Shown piece by piece: positions 56,401-64,000 of a stretch of 64,000 nt of DNA. The notes under the pieces are model-generated. The model was not told the DNA's origin and did not search any database. It worked only from the letters and a program-made list of their open reading frames with translations. Every line of letters begins with the position of its first letter. The stretch's first letter is position 1. The stretch lies in contig NMRB01001339.1 of the NCBI GenBank assembly GCA_002633025.1, forward strand, positions 93,855 to 157,854, given 5' to 3'. A program made the position numbers and the translations under genes. The stretch is from Notospermus geniculatus (Eukaryota > Nemertea > Pilidiophora > Heteronemertea > Lineidae).

Positions 56401-56560
56401 AAAGCATTACTAGTTATTATTCATATGACTCATTGGTCCATATGCATAAAAAGAAGCAAATGCTTTTTACTTGAAAATTGAAGCAATTACTTCCATCCAT
56501 ATGCATAAAATGCTTTTACTAAAAAGCAATTGCTATCAGAAAAAGCAATTATTATTGTCC
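56330..56560. repeat. AAGCAAATGCTTTTACTT dyad-rich tract, first block
   Basis: Many short dyads of the type GCAAATGCTTTTACTT and AAGCAATTGC. A second block is at 57540-57765. Such words also flank unit 1 of the duplication (54060-54140). Confidence 0.7.
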
Positions 56561-56608
56561 CCCGGAGCCCTCGGAGGGGGACTTGAAAATACCGGCCGTC
56601 CGTGCGCC

Positions 56609-56668
56609 TATGCCGCTCGCCGCTCGCCGCTCGCCACTCGCCGCTCGCCGCTCGCCGCTCGCCGCTAC
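56609..56668. repeat. CCGCTCG heptamer array
   Basis: About eight units of CCGCTCG, one changed to CCACTCG. Confidence 0.93.
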
Positions 56669-56671
56669 TAG

Positions 56672-57490
56672 TCCCTTCCGCTCTATATCTTAAGAACGAC
56701 TGAAGATTTTGGATTCATATTTGGTGGCGGGTTGTATCACGGGCCAAAGGTGTGTCGCGTGAAAGAATCGGCCAAATCCGATTCTCCACTTTGCCACCAG
56801 GGGGCCAAAAGCCAAAACACAAAAACTGCGATTACGCCTTTAATACTCAACGGAATTTCACAAAATTTTTATGGTAGGCTCATCTAGCAAGGGTACATAA
56901 AATACTTTACGGGTTTTCAATTTAATTCATTTTTCAGCCCTGTAGGGGGCGCTTTGCAAAAACCACATAAGTTCCCTTCCTCTCTGTAACTTCTGAACGA
57001 CTGAAAATTTTGGGTTGATATGTGGTGGGGGAATTACCATGGGCCAAAGGTGTGTCACGTGAAAGAATCGGCCAAATCTGATTATCCACTTTGCCACCAG
57101 GGGGCAAAAGCCGAAACACAAAAACTGTGATTTTGCCTTTAATACTTAACGGAATTTCATCAGAGTTTTATGGTAGGCTCAGCTAGCAAGGGTACATAAT
57201 ATATCATAGGATTTTAAAGTTTAATTGATTTTTCAGCCCTGTAGGGGGCACTTTGTAAAATCCACAAAAGTTCCCTTCCGCTCTGTAACTTCTGAACGAC
57301 TGAAAATTTTGGGTTGATATTTTGTGGAGGGATGTATCATGGGCCAACGGTGTGTCGCGTCAAAGAATCGACCAAATCTGATTTTCCACTTTGCCACCAG
57401 GGGGCCCAAAAGCCGAATCACAGAAACTGTGATTGTGCCATTAATACTGAATGGAATCTTCAAAATACATGACCGGTGGACTTGCACCCG
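56672..57490 (+). repeat. Tandem array, 2.7 copies of a 300-bp unit
   Basis: Unit starts TCCCTTCC at 56672, 56973 and 57272 give periods of 301 and 299 bp. Conserved words are GAACGACTGAA, GGGCCAA(A/C)GGTGTGTC, TTTGCCACCAGGGGG and TTTTTCAGCCCTGTAGGGGG. The array lies between CCCCCGGAGCCCTCGGAGGG (56560) and CGGGGCGACGGGGGAC (57490), which could be degenerate terminal inverted repeats of a host element. Confidence 0.88.
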
Positions 57491-57539
57491 GGGCGACGGG
57501 GGACGTTCAATGCTGTGCTTGTTTACTTGTTCCTTTCTA

Positions 57540-57765
57540 GCAAATGCTAGAATTCATATGCATAATACTGAGCAATTGCTCCAACTGTAGAACCTTTGGT
57601 AAACAAGCAAATGCTTGTCAAGTATAAGCATTTGCTTTGAAGTAGAAGTAAAAGATTATGCATATGAAACCAAGTAATTGCTTTTATTTTTACTTCTGGC
57701 TTTAAGCAACTGCTTTTACTTTTTGCTTTTGCTAGAAGTAAATGCTTCATATTTATGCATATAGC
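57540..57765. repeat. AAGCAAATGCTT dyad-rich tract, second block
   Basis: Same word set as 56330-56560, so the 300-bp array and heptamers appear to be an insertion into one such tract. Confidence 0.65.
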
Positions 57766-57769
57766 CCAA

Positions 57770-58385
57770 TGTCACGTCGTGTTGGGGGACATTGGCGAAA
57801 GGGGCTAATGAAAAATGTTACACCGGACACTTTTTCAGGGACAACCTTTCCTGTTACATCTGTCAAAATGAGCAAGGCTTCGAATCCCATTTACTGCACT
57901 CTCACAGTCCTTATTTATCGAAAATGTTTCGCAACGGAGTTTATTTATAATCTCTGTTTTCCAATATTGAACCATGAAAAAAATATATATATGTCGTTGG
58001 ACTTATTGCAGCAGACGAAACAAAAAAATATATGTTATTGGAAAGCAACCCTAAATGTCATTACCGATATCAGTCAAAGATGATTCGGCCTCTGGCTGGA
58101 GTTAATGAAAGCTCGTTCCTATACCGAATGCCGACCTGAATGGATCATAAGGCATTTTGTTGTACATTTTCTAACGATATTCGATACAGCCTAATGTTTC
58201 TTCATAACAATACAAAGCAATTTTGTTGATGGGAAGTTTGCTCGTTTGTTTTGTCTCTGGTACGATCCGCATTGGCTTTGTAAAGTGAAGGTAGCATGAG
58301 TTCGTGTGCGTTTTATACACGTACTTGAATATCCAACATAGAGCACTACCAACGGCACACAAAATGATGGTAAAAGTACAGTTGT
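57770..58385. other. No recognisable feature
   Basis: AATGTTACACCGGACACTTTTTCAGGG (57812-57838) weakly resembles an element B end. Otherwise nothing. Confidence 0.35.
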
Positions 58386-58389
58386 CTCC

Positions 58390-58670
58390 GAATTTCGCAA
58401 ATTTTCGACCCCGACCGGGGCCTCCCTCATGCAGGCACTAGAGAGGTTAAGATCTGGTCCGACTCCCACTCCCACTCCGACTCCAAAGTGCTAAAATTCG
58501 GATTTTTCAAGTCAACGAGAAATTTACCACTCAGCTGGGTTCTATTCGTTCTCCTGAATGAGTACACAGCATTGCTTTGGAAAACCCCGTTGTATTTGAT
58601 GACGTAGTTACCCAAAAAAGAGTCCTCTGGAGTCGGAGTCGGAACTCGGAACGTTATCTCAACCCCCTAT
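58390..58670. mobile_element. Hairpin motif plus GACTCCGACT-type foldback
   Basis: Minus-strand hairpin motif at 58395-58440 (TTTTCGACCCCGACCGGGGC). Then arms GAGGTTAAGATCTGGTCCGA and GACTCCCACTCCGACTCC are answered by GGAGTCGGAGTCGGAACTCG and ATCTCAACCCCC near 58670. Confidence 0.65.
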
Positions 58671-58823
58671 TATAGGAGAGATCCCAGAAGTGAATGAGCT
58701 GGATCCTAATTATGGATTCGTAGTTATAATAAAGAAGCCCTGAATAAAACAGGGTTCTTATGTATAAATATATTCTTATTATCTTTAAATATAAGTCATA
58801 ACTATTTAGCATTCGCACCCTAG

Positions 58824-59044
58824 AAATGCTGCACTCTAATTGGGCAATGGTTTTCTGACCGCCTCATGCTCGGCTGGGAGGCCCAATTTCAGCCGGGCTT
58901 TGTGTACGAGTGTATGAAGAGGAGCGAGACCAAAGTCCTGCTGTGGGAGGATGTGATGTTTCGACAAACAGATATCAGAAAATTTCTTACATTCCACGAC
59001 CTAACGCTGGCTGCTGGAGGGAAATTAATTAATCAATATTACTG
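58824..59044 (+). CDS. Coding-looking block, unidentified exon or gene fragment
   Basis: A frame open from 58824 (ATG at 58866) to 59078 reads as a plausible globular protein up to about 59025 (GWEAQFQPGFVYECMKRSE, then TKVLLWEDVMF, then FLTFHDLTLAAGG), with codon usage richer in G/C at third positions than the surroundings. Possible acceptors are TTCAG at 58892 or CCCTAG at 58823. A weak donor ACT|GTAAAT lies at 59043. After GGAGGG the sequence turns AT-rich, suggesting the coding part ends there. I do not recognise the family; it may be a live exon or a gene fragment. Confidence 0.3.
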
Positions 59045-59358
59045 TAAATGTCAATTAATGGATGTTTTAATTGATTGATTAGATGGCCGTTAACTATCAT
59101 TTTGACGTCGATTATTTACTAATTAATTGCCTGATCAAGGTGCTAATCAATAACATAATCCTAACCAGTTTAGTAAACGAGGGGAATAGGTTTGCTAATT
59201 TAATTATCAAAGACTATAAGATTTAAAGGGGCACATCATTCCTTCCCTATCCTGCGTTAAACATACCCGCGTTAAGGGAGACCTCTATTGACATGTTGTT
59301 AAACTACCGCTTATCAACCTCGCCCCATGTAGAGTAAAGCAGGTGACAGACTTGTGCG

Positions 59359-59495
59359 TAAAGGCCCGTTTCCACTTGAGCGTTTTACGCCGCGTTTTGA
59401 CGCTTCGCCCATTGTTTGGAAGCAGAGCGGTGGAAAATAACAAAAGATTTGACGCATCACGCGGCGTAAAACGCTCTAGTGGAAACGGGCCTTTA
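59359..59495. mobile_element. Foldback with GGCCCGTTTCCAC arms, copy 1
   Basis: TAAAGGCCCGTTTCCACTTG is inverted at 59476-59495 (CTAGTGGAAACGGGCCTTTA). Arms contain AGCGTTTTACGCCGCG. The loop holds CATTGTTTGGAAGC and GGTGGAAAATAACAAAAG. Confidence 0.92.
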
Positions 59496-59863
59496 GCGAC
59501 GCGTAGTGCAGGCGTTCCGCCAATCAGATTCGTCGGTAGGTGTTTCGGTCCGTGTTACCGCCACCCTGATTGGCTGAACGCTTTCCCGACGCGTTGCTTA
59601 CGCGCCGCGCCAGTCTCTCCACCTTGAAGCGGCGAGGCGAAGACCGGCGAGGTCAAGGGTATTCTTGCCAATACAGAGCTTATCAGGGATTCCACGTGCA
59701 TGTACATATTCTTAAAAGTTCTTAAAAAACAATTCGTTCGTCGAGTGTACACTCCTTCCGCAGTGTCTTCTCACTCATACCNCGCTGTATCTAACGAACT
59801 TCAGTTCAGTCAGACAGAAGCAAAGCTTAGCAAGATCGCACCATGGAGGTCTTTCCCCGCAGC

Positions 59864-59926
59864 ACTGATGATCTGATCCTCCATCAGTGACACTAAAGGA
59901 GATATACACAGGTCAGTTGTGTCGTC
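59864..59926 (-). pseudogene. RecQ-family DNA helicase fragment (motif Ia)
   Basis: On the minus strand the frame reads LCISPLVSLMEDQI. The pattern SPL(I/V)SLM(X)DQ is the hallmark of helicase motif Ia in RecQ-family proteins (RecQ, WRN, BLM), where it follows the Walker A motif by about 25-30 residues. Here no GK(S/T) motif lies upstream and the frame ends within about 20 residues downstream, so only a fragment of roughly 20 codons is present. It sits inside a foldback element, so capture of part of a host gene is the simplest reading. The open frame runs 60013-59810, but the flanking residues are not RecQ-like. Confidence 0.65.
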
Positions 59927-60032
59927 TTTATCGAGAAATTTGCCGAAGATCGATGCCGCCGGGCTGGAATGATCTCGCCATTGACGGGGCAGTCGTGCGC
60001 AAAGCAGCATCACAAAAGCTTTAGACGTTGTG

Positions 60033-60066
60033 GCCAGACCCTCGGTCTCGCAACCGAGGGTCTGGC
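60033..60066. repeat. Perfect 14-bp stem hairpin
   Basis: GCCAGACCCTCGGT, loop CTCGCA, ACCGAGGGTCTGGC. It lies within the cargo of the enlarged foldback. Confidence 0.95.
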
Positions 60067-60329
60067 TGCGCGAGACTACATCTTTAGCGATGTTTCAAAA
60101 CAAAAAAGACACGAGCTAACACTGAAGAGTGCAATGCAACAGTCCCTTATAAAAGCTTTACGGCGAGTCACCAGTCTGCCGCGGTTGTCAAGGACGCTGA
60201 CAGTATGAACCAATCAGAAAATGTTTATTTCGTTAGTCACGCTGAACGCCCTCTAGTTGTAAATCGGCGGTATTCTGGCTATTGTAAGCAGTGTCTATGA
60301 ACGACAGGTATGAGTGAGAAGACACTGCG

Positions 60330-60465
60330 TAAAGGCCCGTTTCCACACGAGCGTTTCACGCTGCGTGATGCGTCAAATCTTTTGTTATTCCCGTCGCTCT
60401 GCTTCCAAACAATGGGCGAAGCGTCAAAACGCGGCGTAAAACGCTCATGTGGAAACGGGCCTTAA
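60330..60465. mobile_element. Foldback with GGCCCGTTTCCAC arms, copy 2
   Basis: Same ends as 59359-59495, but the core (TTTGTTATTCCCGTCGCTCT, GCTTCCAAACAATGGGCGAA) is in the opposite orientation. Confidence 0.92.
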
Positions 60466-60617
60466 GCCTAGTTTATACTTCGACGCACGACCATCGGCGT
60501 CCGACGCGCGATCAAAATCTGGACACCGACCTAATGAAGTAGGCTTATGTCGGCGTACAGATTTTGATCGTGCGTCGGACGCCGATGGTCTTGCGTCGAA
60601 GTATAAACTAGGCTTAA
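60462..60617. mobile_element. TTAA foldback, GCCTAGTTTATACTTCGACG arms
   Basis: TTAA, GCCTAGTTTATACTTCGACG, and the inverted CGTCGAAGTATAAACTAGGC, TTAA. Inner arms are CCATCGGCGTCCGACGC and GATCAAAATCTG. It shares its left TTAA with the preceding foldback. Confidence 0.93.
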
Positions 60618-60619
60618 CG

Positions 60620-61320
60620 AGTGCAGACAGATAGCACGATCAGTCAACAAATAGAAGGGATATTGCTCTGATTTGGAAACTAAATGCTCTCAGGGCACCG
60701 ATGACCCCCTGGAGGGTAATAAGCCTCCCGCTGCGGGTTGCAAGGGCTAAATCTGGAGGTCTCCACTCTGTAATGACTTGGGTAATTCTTGGTTACCCCT
60801 GAGCTCACCCTCTGGACCAATCTTAATACTTAACTATAATAGTCCGCTTAATGAATGAGCTACTTCTGTCTCTGTTAATCCACAACTTTTATTGACTGAT
60901 TAATGAATGTCTGTTATTTGATACTTAAAGGGAGACATCCGAAAGACATTGCCCGGCGGGCACTATTTATGTTTGTTTTGATTAGCGTAGTGTCACCGTT
61001 GATTAACAGACGGCGCTGTACGTTACGGCACAGGCCCCTGGAGAGCTATCAGTGAGTTTAGAACACGTATCTAACAAAAAAACGCTAGTTGTAAAAACAC
61101 ACCCCTATCTCACGAATTCGTGAGCTCTCACCCAAACCCTACCTGGGTTGCATGACTTGGGCGGTATGCGACCTCAGGTGCACAGAAGGCCGCCCAAAGA
61201 GCCCATGAGACGAAACTGGAGTAAAAGTCGGTTCAGCTTAAAATTTGTCACATAAAATATTTCTTTCCGTCTTTTCTGCACGGTCACAGCTCACCCATTT
61301 TGTTTTTTATTCTCTCGTTT
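60620..61320. other. Presumed upstream region of the peptide gene
   Basis: No TATA box or first exon could be fixed. Because the first coding exon begins at a splice acceptor, the promoter and a non-coding exon should lie here or further upstream. The only clear signal is the pyrimidine tract at 61300-61320. Confidence 0.35.
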
Positions 61321-61323
61321 CAG

Positions 61324-61459
61324 ATACAGCCATGAAAATGCCTCGATTTTCCCTCGTCGCCATCCTTGCAATAGTCCTCATGGTGGTTATAGTCGAATCG
61401 TATCCAGCGAGTAAAGATGACTTTTTAGACATGGTCGAGAGGAGTTTTATGGAAAGAAG
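61324..61459 (+). CDS. Secreted ten-cysteine peptide precursor, exon 1 (signal peptide and pro-region)
   Basis: The exon starts after a strong 3' splice site (pyrimidine tract then TTTCAG, ending at 61323). The first ATG follows at 61332, a second at 61338. The 42 complete codons encode a short basic N-region, a hydrophobic core of about 15 residues (LVAILAIVLMVVIV), a likely signal-peptidase site near Ser-Tyr, and an acidic pro-segment. The exon ends AAG|GTGAGG, a consensus donor, in phase 2. The last residue is an arginine, and the codon split by the intron completes a second arginine, so a dibasic processing site falls exactly at the exon junction. The product should enter the secretory pathway. 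The ATG at 61245 in the same frame lies upstream of the acceptor and is not favoured. Confidence 0.72.
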
Positions 61460-61864
61460 GTGAGGGAACTTCAACTGGTCAAAGTTTTGCTGATGTCACG
61501 TCGACTTTGTGACGGAACAGAACCGCCGTCGACTGATCACTTTGCGCCTAAAGCCTCGCTTATGTCGCCCTTACGTCCAGTCAGAACCAGTTGGCAACTG
61601 ATAATCGGCGCGTAGTTGGAACTAATCAGTCACAACTACTAGGTAACAAGACGGAAAGTGATCAGGAAAAGTCAGTTGCCGCCTGTTCAGTGCCGTCGCA
61701 AGGTCGACCTCACATGAGCATTAGTTCCTTTTGTGCAGTGCTGTCACCAATCGGCAGTATTATGTTCTAATTGCGAATTCGCAAGACTTTTTATCGTCGC
61801 TACAACTGTCTATCAATCACCAGTTTCCAAAACCTAAAATACATTTAATCACATTTTTTTTCAG
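61460..61864 (+). other. Intron of the peptide gene, carrying repeat fragments
   Basis: GTGAGG donor, and an acceptor ACATTTTTTTTCAG ending at 61864. Length is 405 bp. It contains the left half of the TAAAGCCTCGCTTATG foldback (61549-61650), including the empty site for element G2, and a piece of the 33.8/34.5 kb repeat (61679-61712). Confidence 0.7.
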
Positions 61865-62030
61865 ATCCTGCCGTAAGTTCCGGTCGAAGTGTAACTGCAA
61901 CGACGAATGTTGTAGCAAATGTTGCAGCCCAACGCACATGTGCCTACCTGATAAAATGCTTAAGTCAGCACCAATGTTCTGCAACGTCATGGTTGAATGC
62001 AAAGCCCGAGGCCGAATTGATAAGAAGTAG
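61865..62030 (+). CDS. Secreted ten-cysteine peptide precursor, exon 2 (cysteine module)
   Basis: The exon joins in frame with exon 1 and ends at TAG (62028-62030), adding 54 residues after the split codon. It has ten cysteines spaced C-X6-C-X-C-X3-CC-X2-CC-X5-C-X12-C-X5-C, enough for five disulphides, in a basic context with a Lys/Arg-rich tail ending in two lysines. The separation of leader and cysteine module by one intron is usual for secreted peptide families (defence peptides, venom-type knottins, hormones). The pattern has the CC...CC centre seen in several cystine-knot classes, but I cannot match it to a named family, so the activity is unknown. No AATAAA was seen in the next 300 bp. 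Confidence 0.72.
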
Positions 62031-62034
62031 ATTT

Positions 62035-62420
62035 CGACTACCGCAGGGGATGGCGTGGTTTTCCGATGTTTTCAATTGAAACTTTCTATATTCGTTGAAG
62101 AAAATGAACACACGGTTCGTTTTTCAAGATTTCCAGATATTTGTATTCGTAACATACTAACAGTGATTACATATGCACTCACACTCGGAATTATGCAATT
62201 TGTTTGCAACACACAAGAGCCACCTAACGGATATTTCGTGAACTAACATAATACGAATAACTTCTTCGATTCAAAAATGACTTTCGCCTTTACAAGTGTT
62301 ACTCGACTGCTGTGGTTTATATTATGAACGCACAAATCGTGAGTCACATGAACCGGTGTGATATTTTTCACTGGCCCCCGTCTGCCAGACTCCCCAACAA
62401 AAGTTTCACGGATTGAGCCG
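62035..62420. other. Presumed 3' untranslated and downstream sequence
   Basis: It is AT-rich with no clear polyadenylation signal. The next recognisable block is the repeat at 62424. Confidence 0.35.
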
Positions 62421-62423
62421 CCG

Positions 62424-62515
62424 CGTGAAAATGGGGGAGGCACTGATAAACATGTCTCTCTGATTTTGAGTGTCCGCCACACAATATAGCGGTCACTACC
62501 ATACGGAAGGCAATA
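62424..62515 (+). repeat. Dispersed repeat shared with 23741-23842
   Basis: GGGGGAGGCACTGATAAACA, TGTCTCTCTG and CCATACGGAAGGCA match. It is cut by an M1 insertion at 62518. Confidence 0.75.
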
Positions 62516-62517
62516 GG

Positions 62518-62906
62518 GAGGTTTCGCAAATCTGACGAAAAACGCAGTACGAAATACGAAATTGGACTTCCTTTCCATGACGTAATGTATTTCAGGAGAT
62601 GGTTGGTACCACAAATATCGCCTGCTGCAAGAGCGTCTTTTAGCGTACGACGTTAGACCGATAGAGTTACGGTGTATATTAAACATTGAAATTTATCTTT
62701 CGTTTCCATTTCGTAGATATGAAGTGGAAATTTCAAAATTCAAGATGCACCATGACTCTTTCGGTCGTACATGACATGCTAAAAGACGCACTGGCAGGAG
62801 GGACATTTGTGGTACAAACCATCTCCAGAAATACATTAGGTCCTGGAAATGAAGTTGAATTTCGTGTTTCGTACTTCGTTTTTCGTCAGATTTGCGGAAC
62901 CTCACT
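62518..62906. mobile_element. Family M1, full copy
   Basis: It starts GAGGTTTCGCAAATCTGACG and ends CAGATTTGCGGAACCTCACT, with TA on both sides. It contains all family landmarks. Confidence 0.9.
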
Positions 62907-63042
62907 ATTCTCATTCATTCACCGGCCTCATACGACATGAAAAATTCTTCACGGTCCAATATTTAAAACTCCACTTCATTCAAAAACACAGTCGAGTTTG
63001 AGAGGAAAAGTAGGATAGACTTAGAGTGTACTCATGACGTGA

Positions 63043-63301
63043 TAGACTGGTCCCCTGTCGTACCGCTCCGTTCCCCCACTACTACGACAGGCCGCGTCCG
63101 CCATGTTTGCCTGTTTTCTGACATACGTACATGTATGCAAATGAGCAATAAAGACTCGTAACGTTGCGGGAGTCGCTAAAAATAGATGATGACTCATGGC
63201 GCGACCGTTGATGACGTTTGGCTGACCAATCACATGCCGAGTTGGCGTTCAAAATGCCTGTCGTAGTAGTGAAGCGAGAACTACGACAGGGGACCAGTCT
63301 A
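63043..63301. mobile_element. 259-bp element with TAGACTGGTCCCC ends and 9-bp duplication
   Basis: TAGACTGGTCCCCTGTCGTA is exactly inverted at 63282-63301. The flanks are identical ATGACGTGA 9-mers (63034-63042 and 63302-63310). CCACTACTACGACAGG/CCTGTCGTAGTAGTG adds an inner dyad. It has no coding capacity. Confidence 0.95.
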
Positions 63302-63314
63302 ATGACGTGATACA

Positions 63315-64000
63315 TGTGTAATAATAAACTATATTTGAATTTGTTTATATCTGAAGTAGGCAATAATCGCAATTGCCCCCTGTTTTTTGGCCTTACTGGG
63401 ATGACGATTTTTACCGCTTCGTCAATTACATTTATCGAAACTAAGCCTACAGATTTTGAATATCGGACAAAGACGTACCCTGCCTCTCAAAAATATTTAG
63501 GCCTACGCAGTGGTGTGCCAGTCTTACAAATGGTGATAACTGTTTTCAAAAGCCCAGTGTTCTTATTGAATAGCTTTAATGTGTTATCAATTATTTAAAA
63601 TCAAATAAGTTTATCTTTCCTCTATGCTAGAAGTCACAGATGGCAACTGAAATTAACAGAGAGGCAGTGTAGCATAAGCTATTGACATATCAGGTTTCAG
63701 GACGCTGTGTAGTCCACATCCTAATGGGGTTGTGCGTAAATATTGTGTTAGAGCAAATATAAACCCAGGTTTAGGACACTCCGGACCCAGCTTTCAGAAA
63801 AGTCATGTTGCCAAAAAAATGTTTTCGGCAGCAGCCGGTAGGGCGTTTTACCTGTTGGGAACTGTCTTCATCATTGGACACCGGTGGACGCAACAACTAA
63901 GGTTTGTGAAGGAGAATGGGGCGATGTACCGCTAACTTTTGAATGGTTGGATTTACACCCTATATAATGTATTACCAACAGATAGAAACATGATGCCTCG
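63315..64000. other. No recognisable feature
   Basis: ORFs at 63314-63598 and 63732-63935 (+) have no domain or splice support. Confidence 0.4.

Larger units (their letters stand above)
59760..60328. mobile_element. Foldback family K, enlarged copy with cargo
   Basis: GCAGTGTCTTCTCACTCATACC (59760-59781) is exactly inverted at 60307-60328. Inside the right end, AAATCGGCGGTATTCTGGCT, TAAGCAGTG corresponds to the arm of the simple copy at 30475-30778. The centre (about 59800-60230) has no counterpart there and includes the helicase-like fragment below. Confidence 0.7.

Noticed and set aside
61245-61331. Upstream in-frame start for the peptide gene
   Set aside because: This stretch contains the pyrimidine tract and acceptor ending at 61323, so it is intronic; the ATG at 61332 directly precedes the hydrophobic signal core.

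Overview
The window is repeat-rich, gene-poor DNA from a eukaryotic, almost certainly metazoan, genome. It is AT-leaning and packed with short self-complementary transposon remnants. The octamers TACATGTA and TAGGCCTA recur throughout. From memory these are common in marine invertebrate deuterostomes (echinoderms, hemichordates, cephalochordates), so I favour such an animal, with low confidence at phylum level. Two N runs (2964-2976 and 48377-48398) and one N at 59782 show a draft assembly. No bacterial operons, rRNA, canonical tRNA gene or CRISPR array is visible.

The best protein-coding locus lies at 61324-62030 (+). It is a two-exon gene for a small secreted ten-cysteine peptide: a signal-peptide exon preceded by a splice acceptor, an intron of about 400 bp carrying transposon debris, and an exon encoding a basic cysteine module. 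Weaker exon candidates are a signal-peptide exon at 41021-41181 (+), a hydrophobic N-terminal exon at 5391-5531 (+), a coding-looking block at 58824-59044 (+) and an exon-like block at 40273-40435 (-). None of these four is assigned a function.

Everything else that can be explained is mobile-element debris. (1) Several palindromic element families share the termini TAG(N)GAGGTTT and sit at TA. (2) Three terminal-inverted-repeat groups have perfect 9-bp target duplications (16555-16927 and 24397-24773; 41696-42070 and 52368-52573; 63043-63301). (3) TTAA-bounded palindromes form at least four sequence families. (4) hAT-like elements are present. (5) Two tRNA-derived SINE types are present. (6) An inverted-repeat family carries a hairpin motif resembling the core of Penelope-type ribozymes. 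(7) Two families, A and B, are nested in each other reciprocally.

Layout: 0-10 kb, dispersed elements including an 822-bp inverted-repeat element with a small ORF. 10-16 kb, foldbacks, nuclear-receptor-like half-sites and an exact 8 x 35 bp array. 16-30 kb, 9-bp-duplication elements, SINEs and a cluster of the commonest palindromic family. 30-32 kb, an uninterrupted train of foldbacks. 32-48 kb, nested elements and unassigned sequence. 48-57 kb, a diverged segmental duplication and a 300-bp tandem array. 57-64 kb, a foldback carrying a RecQ-helicase coding fragment, another train of foldbacks, and the cysteine-rich peptide gene.
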